A stretch of DNA of 64,000 nucleotides from Cyclina sinensis (GCA_012932295.1 JAAONU010000008.1:37810949-37874948); one strand, 5' to 3'; shown: positions 35,131 to 47,241, counted from the first letter of the stretch. Notes: generated from the letters alone by a model not told the origin. Translations and numbers: made by a program.

Positions 35131-37325
35131 CAATGCAACTGCTTAATTGGCTATCATCAGGCGACACATGTGATCACTGATCGCCCTTGTATTTCCAATT
35201 AAATATTTAGTGAATACATCTTTTGATATTTTGACTTAACGTTGTGTAATTATGCCTGTTCACAAGTCTTTTTCTTTCAAAATTTTTAGAATTGTGAAAC
35301 AGGCTTTGCATTTGAGGAACTGCATGTAGTTGCGGTCAGTATGGAAAACAGCAAGGCAGAGTTGTTACTGCAAGATACATTGTAATGGTATTGCAAGCAG
35401 ATGTTCTCTTCTTTGCTCTTGGTGATGACCCTGCCACTGTGGTTTGCAGAACATGGATCAGTTCATTTGGAGATCGAAAAGCAAGGCTGAGAAATTTTAG
35501 GAGTTAAAATTGTTGAAACTTGGAAATCTAGAATCCAAAATCACAATAACTTTATATAAAAGGAATACAAGTGCATTAATAGATGAATAACTTGAAAACT
35601 CCTTGTATATGAAAGTGCATAAACATGACAGAATAAGTATATCACAGAAAAAAGATGCTCAGATTTAGAAAAACTGTAACTTAGTTATAGAAAAAAATCT
35701 TTTCTGTTAATTTTGTTTTAAAAAAGTTTTTATTTCATTTTGTTGTCATGAACTTCTATTTTTTTCTATTATATGATGCAAAGTGTAGTCAGTTTATTGT
35801 TTGAATAAGGTCTTGATTTGGAAATATAAGTACAAGGTTTATTTATATTTTACTGGGCACTAGACTAATTTAAAGTTTCAGAGCAGAACTGAATTACTAA
35901 AATAGCAATCATCTAGAAATAAATTAACCTAAAGCAAATAGTCTTAGTTAACATTTAATTTTGACGATGTCTCGAATTCCCAGTCTCTCAGTAGCCTTTA
36001 TACACAGTTGTTGAATGACATTAAAAAGGTTTATCTAAAAAAAGTGATATAAATCTCTTGTACTTTGTTTGAAGAATGTATGTGAGTGGAACTTATGTTG
36101 TCTTTTACAGTTCTGCTTACTTTTTTTAAAATGTGTTCCTATGCATGAAACCACTGGTATATACTAGACTGATCTCGTTTATTTTATATTCTAGAGTAAA
36201 TGTTATATTGACTGCGTGTCTGTTTTCAAATCTTTTCCTGCTGATGACTATGTAGGCAAAATTACATTGTATGTTGCTAAGTTTTTTAACATGAAAAAAA
36301 TAGTTTTACCTCCGTAGTAATAATGGGTCCATTACACTTCAAAATACAGGGTACATCTACAAGTTTCAGAGATTATCTCCAAGGCTTCTAAAGATTTTTT
36401 TATAATGAACAAGCTCATGTATTAAAGGCTGTAACTGTCAAATTATTAGTAGTTTTTTTTTGTTTGCACGGGATATGGTCCTGAATGTAAAAATAGGTGC
36501 AAAATGCTGTTCCTAAGTTCAGTACTTTCAGTGCTTTGATTATTTTTAGACAGGGAAAACCAAGGTTACTTTTCAGCCAGTCAGTGACTAGCTTACAACG
36601 AAATGTCCATACATACAATTGACAACCCAAAATGTAAACAAACAATGCATGTCTGCAAGTTACTTACGTATTTCTCTTTTGGAAAGTGTTTTTTAATATG
36701 TATACATAAATTAACTAATCAAACTATCACAAAGGTTAAAATCATGATGATATGGTTGTTTTTAGACGTTTAATTGCTGTATCAAGATGTTTACATAAAT
36801 GCGTTGTTGAAATGTGTTTACAAAATTGTCAGAAAACACACGTCTATTTATAAATTTTGGAGTCACATGATCGTTTAAACCAATGAAAAATGGTTTAAAG
36901 ATTTTTCGGTTTCTGGGATATTTGTGCACTTTCATTAGTTGTTTAAAAGTTCATTGTAAAGGTCAATATCATAAATCAACTGGTTTTAAAGCAGCGGTGT
37001 GAAGTAACGGTAGTGTATTCATTTAGCTGCTGAGGGAGCGTAGGGGGTGACATACTGTCTTTGTTTTAATAAGTCACCCTTAATTATCATTGTCAGTCTT
37101 GCTTGATCAGTCACAGTTTTAATAACGAAATTAGCTCTTGAGAAAATGCCTGAAGGCTAAAAAACATGGTCTTTTTTGGTTCCTGGTTGTTATATGAAAT
37201 TTAAGAATATATCTTTCCATACAAACAAGATATTCAAGACCTCATAAAAGTTAGTATCAATGGGGGATATTAGTTGATTTTCTACCCTGAATATACTTAT
37301 CAGTGAGATTTTATAGACATCTTAA
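35131..37325. other. 2.2 kb intergenic, no gene seen
   Basis: AT-rich. A less AT-rich segment at about 35300-35520 has a moderate open frame in two registers, but neither gives a recognisable protein or splice-bounded exon. Minus ORF 36415-36645 looks like chance. Confidence 0.45.
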
Positions 37326-37564
37326 TAGAGGCACGATTTTGGACTCTTAATGGACGCCATACACAGGATGATTTCACCTCAATCTCTCGTAAAGAAAAAG
37401 GCGTGGTAGATTACCAGTCTGTTCCACATGACAATTTTATTAACTGTAAATCATTCAAAGTATTAACTGTACAAGAGATCATCGATCAGCACAACTTGCA
37501 CGGACTTATTGGTGAGCCCTCGCGACCTCCAGATCATTCTGCCCTAGTGACCGAGTTGCCCTGA
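37326..37564 (+). pseudogene. LINE endonuclease C-terminal fragment
   Basis: The reading frame through this stretch gives TLNGRHTQDDFTSIS, KGVVDYQSVP and finally DHSALVTELP before a stop. These match the end of AP-endonuclease domains of LINEs (NGR...FTSIS...SVVDY...SDHSAL). The upstream catalytic residues are missing because the copy is 5'-truncated. Confidence 0.8.
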
Positions 37565-37600
37565 AACTATTTTCCTGACCATAGTGAAAATAATTCAAAC

Positions 37601-37693
37601 AGGAATTACAATACTGGTACTAAATATAAACATTAATTACAATACTGGTACTAAATATAAACAGGAATTACAATACTGGTACTAGATATAAAC
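37601..37693 (+). repeat. 31 bp triplication inside the LINE
   Basis: 'aggaattacaatactggtac' + 'taaatataaac' occurs three times (37601-37631, 37632-37662, 37663-37693) at the junction between the endonuclease fragment and the linker ORF. A single copy would encode linker residues (NYNTGTKYK). Confidence 0.9.
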
Positions 37694-37701
37694 TGCACAA
37701 A

Positions 37702-38451
37702 GTGCCACTAGACTTTATGAGTAGCGACTTAGCTAATAATGTCATCTTGAACATGATGACATTAATTGAAAATGCACGCGATACCCAAGCAAGTATAAAT
37801 AGTGTTTACACGCATCTTTGTGATAGTATCATTGATGAAATGAACAGGTGCATCCCTACTTATAGTCCATATAGAATAACAAATAAACGCCTAAAACGAA
37901 ATAAACCGAACTGGAATGATGATTTACACACATTATGGAACAAAAGGCGTATTAAGGAACGCAAATTTCTTAAGTATTCAGGAAATAACCGCCAACGTCA
38001 GCAGTTAGGTGCAGAATACAATAACGCCAGAGACGCTTTTGGTAAGTTACGACGTCAAACTGAACGCTTGTACAACCGCATGCAAACCATAGAATTCGAA
38101 GAAATGTCAACAAGTAACCCCACAGAGTTTTGGCACAAAATGGAGAAATTAGGATCAAGGAATGATAGCTCGATACCCGTTGAAATTATCAAAAATGGTA
38201 ACATTATCAGAGACGAAAATGTTGTTTTCGAGAAATGGAAGGAAGACTTCTACAATATTTATAAACGCGATGATCACAACGACTTTGATATTGAACATTA
38301 CAACCGTGTTATACTACATAAACACTTACTAGAAATGAATATGGAAGACCCGTTATATACATACAATGAGCGATTAAACATTACAATTGAAGAAGTATCA
38401 AACGTCGTAATGCATGCGAAATCAGGGCCAGTCTGCGGTTTGAAGTGCTAA
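37702..38451 (+). pseudogene. LINE linker region between endonuclease and RT
   Basis: A 249-codon open frame contains LKRNKPNWNDDLHTLWNKRR, then NPTEFWHKMEKLGS and VVFEKWKEDFYNIY. This layout (W.D.L..LW..RR, FW..I..LG, W...F..LY) is typical of the connector between endonuclease and reverse transcriptase in LINE ORF2. It ends where the first RT residues (HAKSGPVCG, expected KA.G.DG) begin. Confidence 0.8.
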
Positions 38452-38548
38452 AATTTCCTTTAGTGATAACGGTATTACAAAGATTGTTCCAATTAATATT
38501 TGACTGTAGTTTAGTACCATCTATATGGAGAAAGACTATAATATGTCC

Positions 38549-39000
38549 CATTCTAACACTATCCGCAATTCGCTGACAATGAACAAAGAAGGATTTGAAC
38601 ACAGTATAGAACGCTGAATAAAAGCGTGCGCTCGCTGACGTCACAGAATACTACTTTCGGCTGTTCTTATTTGTCGTTGTAAGGCGAAAATTGTTTTGAA
38701 ATATTTTTATAGTGAAATATTGTTATGGACTATATTATCTTCTTTGATGTTCATCTATGATAAAATTATACATATTTGTTTAAACGTAGATTTTTGACTG
38801 ATAAGCTAAAATAACCTTGTTGTTTTCATTTTCACGTGCGGAAAGAATAGCGGGGTAAACGGAATAGCCTGTCAGGGACAATAACCGTAAAAAATGGCAT
38901 GATAAGTAGTGCACTAATTGTGTCCTTTATAACGATACATAGGTGTTAGAATAGAAATAGATTTTAAAGTTTTTGTGTTCTACCGTCGAATATAGCACGG
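38549..39000. other. Foreign ~450 bp stretch within the LINE
   Basis: The LINE frame reads through VPSIWRKTIICPIL up to about 38550 and resumes around 39005 with sequence fitting the RT after its first motifs. The expected NYRPIS-type motif 1 region is missing and replaced by unrelated AT-rich DNA that contains 'gcgtgcgctcgctgacgtca' near 38620. I see no inverted ends or target duplication, so it may be an insertion-deletion rather than a clean transposon. Confidence 0.6.
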
Positions 39001-39012
39001 TATCTCGTTCAG

Positions 39013-40260
39013 ATGCGTAATTATTTAATCACTCAGGCCTACAGCATTGTGAGAAAGAACAATAAAGTATTTACTGCTTACATTGACCTCAACAAGTGCT
39101 TTGACTTTATTGATAGAGACATGCTACCTTATAAACTTATTCTGCATAACATTAGTGGGAAACTTTATAATATCATAAAAAAACATATACGCAAACTCCG
39201 AGTCATGTGTTCGTATCAATGATAAAGTCATGGATTGGTTTGAATGTAAAACGAGTTTAAAACAAGGATGTAACTTATCACCGACAATATTCTCAGTATT
39301 CGCAAATGATCTTGTGCACGATCTTGTGCAGGACATAAATGACCTTAACCTTGACATCAAAATTGGAAATACAAATGTATCTATTCTTTTATACGCTGAC
39401 GAGATTGTGTTAATCATAGACAATGAAGAAAACCTACAGACGATGCTGAATACATTACATAATTGGTGCAGACAGTGGAGAGTGATTATCAACACAAATA
39501 TATCAAAATGTATGCACTTTAGAAAAGGCAGGGCTCAAAGATCGAATTACGTGTTCAAAATCGGTAACAGTATATTACATGAGTAGAAACAGTTGAAAGC
39601 TACAAATATTTGGGAATTACATTTCATGAAAAAGGTGACTTTACAGAAAATTGTGATTTATTGTCAAAATCAGCAGGGCGGGCACTTGGAAGTCTTATAA
39701 ATAAAATCCACAACATGAAAGATTTGAAATTTCAGACTTTAGAAAAGCTCTACTACTCATGTGTTGCACCTATTTTGGAATACGGGGCCTCGGTCTGGGG
39801 CGCCAGACAATTCCAGTGCATAGATAACATACAATACCGTACAATCAGATGCTTCTTCGGTGTACACAGGTTCACACCCATCGTGATACGGGTTGGCTAC
39901 CCAGCCTGTATAGACGCTGGATATGTATTTTACGCTTCAGGAACAGAATGTTACTAATAGATGACAACAGGCTGGCAAAACGCGTATTATCCATGATTAC
40001 GAAATATGCCGCAGCAATTGATCTAGTGACGTAAAACAGATAACAGACAATCTCGGATTAAGAGAGGCATCTGATAGTCAATCAACGATTCCGTTGTCGA
40101 TGGCAAGTGAAAGAATCACTAACTTTTACTCAGAGAAATATTCACGAGAAATCCAAACTGTCTCAAAATTAAGAACTTATAGATCGTTTAAATCAAACAA
40201 TGAATGTGAAAACTACAATTATAAATCTAAATTAAAAAAAGTATGAACGCTCATTACTCT
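39013..40260 (+). pseudogene. LINE reverse transcriptase and thumb, decayed
   Basis: RT motif A is seen as AYIDLNKCFDFIDRD (about 39075), motif B as SLKQGCNLSPTIFSVFANDL (about 39250) and the catalytic box as LLYADEIVLI (about 39387), with Glu in place of the second Asp of YADD. The frame breaks at about 39222, 39586 and 39940. The thumb follows: SYKYLGITFHEKGDF, LEYGASVWGAR, then RWICILRFRNRML in another frame. This copy cannot make an active enzyme. Confidence 0.85.
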
Positions 40261-40269
40261 GTCAGTATA

Positions 40270-42127
40270 CGAGGGGTGATTCAAAAGTTCGCGGAATTTA
40301 TCTCTAAATCATTTATTTTTTCACCGAATCACATTAAATTTCGCATAAATATAATTCAACGTATTTTAACTAACATTTTCGTTTAGTTTATGGAATATGT
40401 GTAACCGGAAGAATATAAATGGTCTCCATAGCAACCACGGTTAGGTGACTTGAAGCAGGCCAAAATATTTCGTTTTACTAATTCACTTCAGACGATAGTA
40501 TGTTTTCAAATGTTGCTCAATTTTGGCGCGAACGTAACTGACGTTAGAATGACGTGTTGACGTCATTTCCTATAATTTTGATTACATTACGTTGAACCGT
40601 TACTCCACAGCAGCGAGTTGTCGCCATGTCTTCAACTTCTTCCGCGACGTCAACAAGTGAATTGGAGCTACGCGCAGTTGTGAAATTTTGTGTTGGACTC
40701 AAACTTACACCAGTTGAGACGTTGAATCAAATTAAAAACTCGCATACATTACAACCTTGTGGTAAATCGTTTGTCTACAAATGGCATGAGCGATTTCGGA
40801 ACGGCAGAAAATCGGTACTTGATGACGATAGAGCAGGTAGACCAGCATCCGCTATGACGACGAGCAACGCAACGTTAGTGAGAGAGCTTTTGGACAACGA
40901 CCGGCGCTTAACGGTTAGGGGTATTGCAGAGGAACTCTCCCTATCGTATTCTACTGTGCAACGAATTCTTACAGAAGAGCTAAATATGTCCAAAGTATCT
41001 GCGCGTTGGGTGCCCAGACTTCTGACTGATGAAAACAAGCAGCGGAGGTTAGAATGTTCTCAGCAATTTCTGGATCTGTACGACGCACAGGGTGACGAGT
41101 TTTTGGACAAAATCATCACGACAGACGAAACATGGTTATACCATTATGATCCAGAGTCGAAACAGCAGTCGTCCGTCTGGAAGTCACCAGACACACCTCC
41201 ACCAAAAAAGGCCAGGACAACACGCAGCTGCAAAAAGGAAATGTTCATCTTCTTCATGGATAGACAAGGGCTTTTGCTTCAACACAAGGTGCGCGACGGA
41301 TGTACCGTAAATGCCGACTATTATTCAAAGGTATGCCGCATTTTAGTCATACAAACGATCAACACTTATATATTATTTTTATAACAAACTAATATTTTAC
41401 AGTATGTATTGTTTCAAATAACAAAATATATAAAAATATTATTTAAAATGTGCCGCTTTTTACTTTCTTAAACTTAAATTATTTCATGTTTTCCCGTTTG
41501 TTTGTTTGACTTCAGGTGCTTAGACGCGATCTGATACAGGCTCTGCGCCGCAAGCGCCCCCTGTTGGTACTGGATGATGTTATACTCCATCATGACAACG
41601 CTCCAGCACATCGGGCACAGAGTACAGAGTTAGAGATTTCACTGCTTGGTTTCAGTCTCTTACCACATCCGCCGTACAGCCCGGATCTAGCACCGATGGA
41701 CTTTCGTCTGTTTCCAGATATGAAGAGGGAACTCAGAGGCCAGAGATTTGAAACAACATTAGAGCTACGCAATAAGGCTCGTGAAGTAATCTCTTCATTC
41801 AGTCAGGATTGGTTTAAGGTAACATTTATGCAATGGGTACAAAGGCATAGGAAGTGTGTAGCGACGGGCGGCGATTACGTCGAGAAGGTGAATCGTACGC
41901 TAGAATTTGACCGTTAGTGACGTCGACGTCGTGATGGCGTGCGTCAAGTGCCGGTCATGTATACAATTCAAATATGTACAAACGATTTATTAGTAAATGT
42001 ATTTCAATGAGATTACGGCTCTGCTTTAGTATTGAGTAAACGTATCGAGTGATGTAATTTTTGTGTTTGTATTGTCTTTTCCGTTCTAGTAATAAAGCAA
42101 TTCCGCGAACTTTTGAATCACCCCTCG
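40270..42127 (+). mobile_element. Full-length mariner element, 1858 bp
   Basis: Perfect 29 bp terminal inverted repeats begin CGAGGGGTGATTCAAAAGTT (40270) and end AACTTTTGAATCACCCCTCG (42127), and TA flanks each side (40268-40269, 42128-42129). Identical ends and an unbroken transposase frame (with one intron) suggest recent insertion. The target is the C-terminal part of the LINE at 37326-42430. Confidence 0.95.
40626..41917 (+). CDS. Mariner transposase, D,D34D, with one intron
   Basis: Exon 1 is 40626-41330 (235 codons) and exon 2 is 41516-41917. The 185 bp intron has GTATGC at the 5' end and TTGACTTCAG at the 3' end, phase 0, giving 368 residues. The N-terminal half holds the paired helix-turn-helix DNA-binding region (GKSFVYKWHERFRNGRKSV; LTVRGIAEELSLSYSTVQRI). 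The catalytic triad is visible: TTDETWLYHY (first Asp), HHDNAPAHRA (second) and PPYSPDLAPMDFRLFP (third), with 34 residues between the second and third Asp. It cuts and pastes the element at TA sites. The intron removes no expected residues: the spliced frame reads YYSKVLRRDLIQALRRK as the family does. The unspliced frame stops at 41382. Confidence 0.9.
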
Positions 42128-42129
42128 TA

Positions 42130-42430
42130 GAAGTGGCATATTGCCAATTAGAATTGAAACTGGTCGCTATATCGGGGAAACTGTTGAGCAGAGGTTTTGT
42201 AGATTTGTCACTCAAACAAAGTAGAAGATGAAAAACATCTCCTAATGTATTGTGACATGTGTAACTCTTTAAGAACACATATCTTTGGAAACATGTGGCT
42301 CTCTCAATACTATATCAATTTAACAGATGACTATAAATTAATACACTTACTATGTGAATTTCCTAGAAAATGTGCTAAATTTGTTGTAAATGCTTATCTC
42401 CTCAGACGTTCTATTATGTATTGTAACTGA
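42130..42430 (+). pseudogene. LINE C-terminal tail after the mariner
   Basis: Immediately after the mariner, the frame GILPIRIETGRYIGETVEQR resumes the LINE, followed (after a frame slip) by EDEKHLLMYCDMC and RKCAKFVVNAYLLRR, ending at TGA 42428. The His/Cys pattern (H-x4-C-x2-C) is the usual C-terminal knuckle of these LINE proteins. Confidence 0.75.
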
Positions 42431-42699
42431 ATTAGTTCATATTGTAAATATGCAAACATAATTGTTATCATGTATCAGTATAATTGCATTTAAGGCAGCA
42501 ATATATATTTGCAGTATTATTTTTATACATTTTAGGTTATTTATCTACTGTTTTCACATCTTTTGCTTCCATGATTTTGTTACTTTTTTATGAACAGTTT
42601 ACTTACACAAACATAAATTAGATTTCTGTGTTTCTCTTGACTTGGATATAAGCTATTGTCAAGTTTTTCAGTTTAATAGACATCGCCATGGTATTTTCT
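42431..42699. other. Intergenic, no gene seen
   Basis: AT-rich; may include LINE 3' UTR, but no tail repeat is visible. Confidence 0.4.
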
Positions 42700-43330
42700 C
42701 TATTTTAGCTCATCTGTTTCGAAGAAAAACTCGAGCTGTTATGATCGCTAAGTCATCTTCGTTGTCGTGCAAAGACTTTGATGTAGCCCGTTACTGAAAC
42801 ACTTTAAGGTATCACCACAAAACTTGGAAGAATTATGTGCATTTGTAAGACAATTGGCATTATTCTGAAATATATTTTTGGAGTTAAGCCCCTTTTTAAC
42901 TTAGAATTTTTGTCAAAATTGGTTATTAAGTGGAATGATTTCAAATCTATCAAAGGTATCAATATGAAACTTGAAATATTTGCTTACTATTACAGGGCAA
43001 AGTATAAGACAAGAGGCATTACTCTGAAAGTTGTTTTTAGAGCTCTGCCCCATTTCAACTTGTTTTTTTTTTGTTGTTGTTATTGATATAGAAAATTTTG
43101 AAAACTATCAAAAATATTGTACTCATTCTTGGCATACTTGCTACAGGGGACAGGCACATCTGTACCACAAGGTGAAGGAACATGCCTAAGTGATCAGTGT
43201 TTCTAGAGTTGGTCCCTTTTTCACATGGAAAATAATTAAACTTTTGTATAAATACTAATATCTTGAACATTTACAATCACAAAGTTATGCATCTGAAGTG
43301 AAGTGCATAACAGCTATTATTGAACAGCAC
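42700..43330. repeat. Dispersed repeat, diverged tandem units
   Basis: It begins 'ttagctcatctgtttcgaag' with 'gtcatcttcgttgtcgtgc', a terminus type shared by repeats at 4.8 and 10.1 kb. About three diverged ~165-bp units follow, marked by 'ctctgccccatttcaact', 'aagccccttttt' and 'ttggtccctttttca'. ORFs 42835-43086 and 43055-43270 lie inside it and are not genes. Confidence 0.4.
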
Positions 43331-45058
43331 CATAACTCTCTTGAAATTATTTTTAATAAGTCGTTGCTCTTAACATACAAGCGTTGGTACCGCATGCGAT
43401 GCTCTTATTAGAGTCTCAAAAGACCATAGTGTCTCCCGTCACATCTGTACGTCACAGTTCAGAAAATACTTGAGGCATTAAATTTATACTTTATACAATT
43501 GTCACACTTATGTGACAAGGAAGTCCCAACAAAGACTCTACCTTGGTTGATTTTTTAGATTATCTTCATTACTTTAATGTTGAAATTATGCTTTTCTAGA
43601 GCATATCTAAAAAATCAATTAAGAAATTGATATGATTCTTATCACATAGTGACAAAGATTTTAACTTTCGCCTCTGAAAGTACTTTCTTTGCTTTGATTT
43701 TTTAAATGTAAGAAATTTTATGATTTTACATTGTTTCATCTCGTGGAAAGTCTGTGGATGTTTGATATAATATAGTAAACATGGATGAGACAAGGTTAAA
43801 TAGAAAAGTGTTTAGATGGTGTAATAACAAGAGTAATAATAGGTGTAAAAATTGGAATTTTCTGGTATGTCAGAAATGGAAAAAAAGTATAACATGATAA
43901 TTTTTGTGATATTAATTCCTTTGCTCACAAAAATGGTTTTCTTATATATATAAGATATTGGCCATTATAAAGAGTTTACGTTCTACTATAATTAGGTATC
44001 TTTGCGTGCCGATAATTACAAGAAACACTAATAAAAATGCCACGGAAGCAAAATATTTTAGAAATTCTAAATAATTGACCTTAATTTATATTACAGCTGT
44101 TGATAAAATTGAACATTTAGACTGCCAGTACTCAATCTTAAAGCGGACACAAGTTATACCCCTATAATTATATATCGTGGGAATAACAATGCATAATAAA
44201 TCAATAAATAAAAAACTGCCATAGCCGCCCTTATTCTAGTAAACTAAAAAGTATTTTATTGAACATCTCGTCACTCGAAACGTATACAAGACGCTTAGCA
44301 TTAAAGTGTGTACCTTTTTTATTGCTTAACAGTTGATCTGAGCTTGTAACCTTGTTTTGAATCACTGTGGCCCGGTCTAGAGACTGACGGAATAATTATC
44401 AAGGCGAACATTCATGAAGATAAAAGTTACAAGCATGGCCTTTCGTGTGTCATCAAGGGTTTGTACTGGTCCATACAGGTAACTAGTTAAACAAAACATG
44501 CAAACCAATCTCAAATCTTCTGAGAGATTATAAAGTCAAATGATTTAACCAAAATACTTAAGGATACGTACATAATATAGCAACAAGAACGTTTACAATG
44601 TTTAATCCACATCAATCCTAGTTAATAACCCAAGTGGCCATGTTTAAAATCATCAAGACAAAAATTCTGAAAAGGTTTTAGATTGAACAATTGGTACAAA
44701 ATATAAAACAACGTTAAAGATTGATCTGGGCTGTTTTCCTTCCCTTATATCTGCACTAAATTACAAAAGCAGCCACTAGACAAGATATAAAGATTGAGTC
44801 AGGAAGAAATACTTTAATGTAATGAAAACGAAAGGTAAAACAGATTTCGTTTGCGCAATCATGTATTTATTTGTTGTTTTTTTTAGCTCCGAGATATTAC
44901 TAGCAAACAATGTATTTTGTTGTTGATATTTGCTCAAAATCATGACACCTCGAGTGTTCACAAATCAACTGAATTTTGGTGACGAACGACAACCGACCGC
45001 TAAAGCTCTTGCACACGACCCTCTTATAATAAAGTCAAAACACCAAAAGTATTGCAAG
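43331..45058. other. 1.7 kb intergenic, no gene seen
   Basis: AT-rich. The minus ORFs 43596-43793 and 44776-44961 look like chance. Confidence 0.5.
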
Positions 45059-45196
45059 GATGGCAACAGATAAATTCAAGGAAACAGATAAATTCAAGGA
45101 TGGCAATAGATAAATTCAAGGAAACAGATAAATTTAAGGATGGCAATAGATAAATTCAAGGAAACAGATAAATTCAAGGATGGCAATAGATAAATT
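45059..45196. repeat. 40 bp tandem repeat, ~3.5 copies
   Basis: 'gatggcaatagataaattca' + 'aggaaacagataaattcaag' starts at 45059, 45099 and 45139, with a partial copy at 45179. It is itself built from two related ~20 bp halves (both hold AGATAAATTCAAGGA). Confidence 0.9.
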
Positions 45197-45449
45197 ACAC
45201 CATTTGAACCACTTTGAACTTCTTGATGGTTAATAAAATCGAAATTCTAGATGTTTTCTGTGTTATCATTTATAAAACTTAGAGAATACACGAAAGTTAT
45301 TTATGGTTTGTCTTTTTCTGCATAAACGACCGTAATCATTTTTTTCCACCGTGAACGATATGTTAAAAATAGAACTGCCAATGTCCTGGCGCCAGTACCT
45401 CCGCATGCCGCTTAGTCAGTAGGGTATTGATATATGGGAACATGTTTCA

Positions 45450-45560
45450 TTATGCCCCGGACAAAAAAAAGTATGAACAAATTACAAAAGGCAATTACTC
45501 CAAAACTGAGCAAAAAGGGATTATGGTTCTTAGGTACTGCACTTAATGAGATCTGTTGCT
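45450..45560 (+). repeat. Single truncated copy of the CCCCGGACAA repeat
   Basis: 'attatgccccggacaaaaaa', 'aattacaaaaggcaattact', 'ggttcttaggtactgcact' and 'aatgagatctgtt' match one unit of the tandem family at 11590-12310. Confidence 0.7.
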
Positions 45561-46542
45561 GCTTGTCAAAAATAATGTAAACAAAGTATTTACCCTGCGA
45601 GTAACGGGGTAAATTTTGTACTGCTAAAAGTGTGTAAAAGTTTATTCTGTTGTGTTTCTGTAACAGAAATGCGACAGTAACTTAGATTAGAAATATTCTT
45701 CACAACCAACTAGAATTTTGATATGTACAAACATTTTCTTTTTGATTTATCGTCGACCGAGCTGGGAGTGAGTTGTTTTAACAGAAGGGTTTACAGTATA
45801 TATGCTACTCGTGTCAGACTTTACCAGTAACACAGAAGTAGCTTAAAAAGTAAAGAGAAAGGGTCCTGCTTACTCTGATTTCTTTTTAATTATCATTTTT
45901 AATTAGGCCGTTCTTTATTAATTTTATCAGTCAAGTATAAGTCAATCAGGTGATGATGACATCCATTCGATTGCTAAACCCTCATTCATGTTGTAGTGAA
46001 TATAGAAAAACTCAAACAAAACTGGTTAATGATGCGAAGATACAAACTGTGTTTAACGTTGTCTGTCAGTAGGCCTAAGTTTTCATGTAGTTACACTTTA
46101 GAACGATTGATGAGGAAAATGATTTATCCCAATGCTTGTTCATGTCTTCTTCCCATATACTTTGCATTTTAGTCAAATAAATTAATGTTAAACTTCTCTA
46201 GGAGTGCACTGTTGTATTCGCTAAAATAACTTGCTGCGTTTATGTACGATAAACACCGTCTACTTTTGTGATGTCTGTTTCTCCGTATCAGTTTCTCATT
46301 CATTTTATTTAAAAAAAACATACTTTTCGCTGTTTACCTTTGGTAGAGCGACTGTAAAAAACTCCCGCCATTTCTTCGAAGATCGGTAAAGATCGATAAA
46401 TGTCGGCTGTGTTCGGAATAATGTTTTAGATAATTTCAGTTTTTAACTCTGAAAATATTTTTTTATATATCTTACCAAATTCCTTCATTTCATAACATTT
46501 CCACGGTAAATTCTTAGTTTTACCATAAAATATCAATAAAAT
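45561..46542. other. Intergenic, no gene seen
   Basis: No coding signal. 'ctcccgccatttcttcgaag' with 'atcggtaaagatcgataaat' near 46370-46400 might be promoter or repeat sequence; nothing firmer can be said. Confidence 0.45.
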
Positions 46543-46755
46543 ATGAAAATAAATGCAACCGGATGTAAAGGTGTCTTGCCTTCAAAATCGAAAGTAGGCA
46601 CGAATTACTGGTTTTCGCGACTAAACAGGAAAATGAATCGCGACAAAAAAGGTCGTTTTTCCAGACGGATACGGAATGACCATAAGAGGAAACACATTTC
46701 TCATGATCATAATTATACTGAGAATGCTAAAAGTGACAAGGAACATAGAAAATGA
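46543..46755 (+). CDS. Small basic ORF, unrecognised
   Basis: 70 codons starting MKINATGCKGVLPSKSKVG, then a strongly basic stretch (RDKKGRFSRRIRNDHKRKHI) and an Asp/Lys/His-rich end. The amino-acid use is unlike the AT-driven noise ORFs around it. It could be a first exon, the amino end of a DNA-binding transposon protein, or chance. There is no splice donor I would trust at its end; it simply stops. Function unknown. Confidence 0.25.
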   Translation: MKINATGCKGVLPSKSKVGTNYWFSRLNRKMNRDKKGRFSRRIRNDHKRKHISHDHNYTENAKSDKEHRK

Positions 46756-47241
46756 AAGACAGTCATTGATTCTTTAGATACTTGATTAACCTTGATATTT
46801 ATAAGTACGAGTCCTTTACCCATTTCCAAATTTACAGAAAGAAAGTTATTGATATTAAATAGTATTATTTCACACCTTATAAAGTGTAACAAATGAAATG
46901 GTCTTCCAGCTTGTACCATGTGATCATCTAGTGTAATCATTATTGGATCTAATCTTATCAGTTAGTCTCGTTTTCATTTTCCGAGTCCAAAAAAATCCAT
47001 ATCAATCTGAATTGTACTAATTCAAGCCTCTTTTTCATTTTCCGAATCCAAAATATCCATATCAAATCCATATTGTACTCAAAGAAACTCTGCCTGTTGC
47101 TATTGTATCAGTTACCTCTCTTGCAAATTCGAGACGCTTTTTAAAGTTCTGTATCCCCAAGTTGCCTTATTACCTTGACTGTGAGAGTGTTTTCTTTAAT
47201 GTGTTTTCTGCTTGAAAAATGCTGGTGTGAAAGAGTTCATG
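46756..47241. other. Intergenic, no gene seen
   Basis: A diverged ~65 bp direct repeat is visible ('tctcgttttcattttccgag' ... and 'cctctttttcattttccgaa' ..., about 46965 and 47028). Nothing coding. Confidence 0.45.

Larger units (their letters stand above)
37326..42430 (+). mobile_element. Decayed 5'-truncated LINE, interrupted by a mariner
   Basis: In order: the end of an AP-type endonuclease, a linker, a reverse transcriptase, a C-terminal region and a Cys/His tail of one non-LTR retrotransposon, all on the plus strand. The 5' end falls inside the endonuclease, typical of incomplete reverse transcription. Frameshifts, stops, a three-copy 31 bp expansion and a ~450 bp foreign stretch show it is old. 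The mariner at 40270-42127 landed in it, and the LINE frame resumes afterwards. I do not assign a clade. Confidence 0.85.

Noticed and set aside
40626..41384. Mariner transposase as two separate genes
   Set aside because: The reading after 41330 is intron; splicing GT-AG to 41516 restores one family-like protein with the correct D,D34D spacing.
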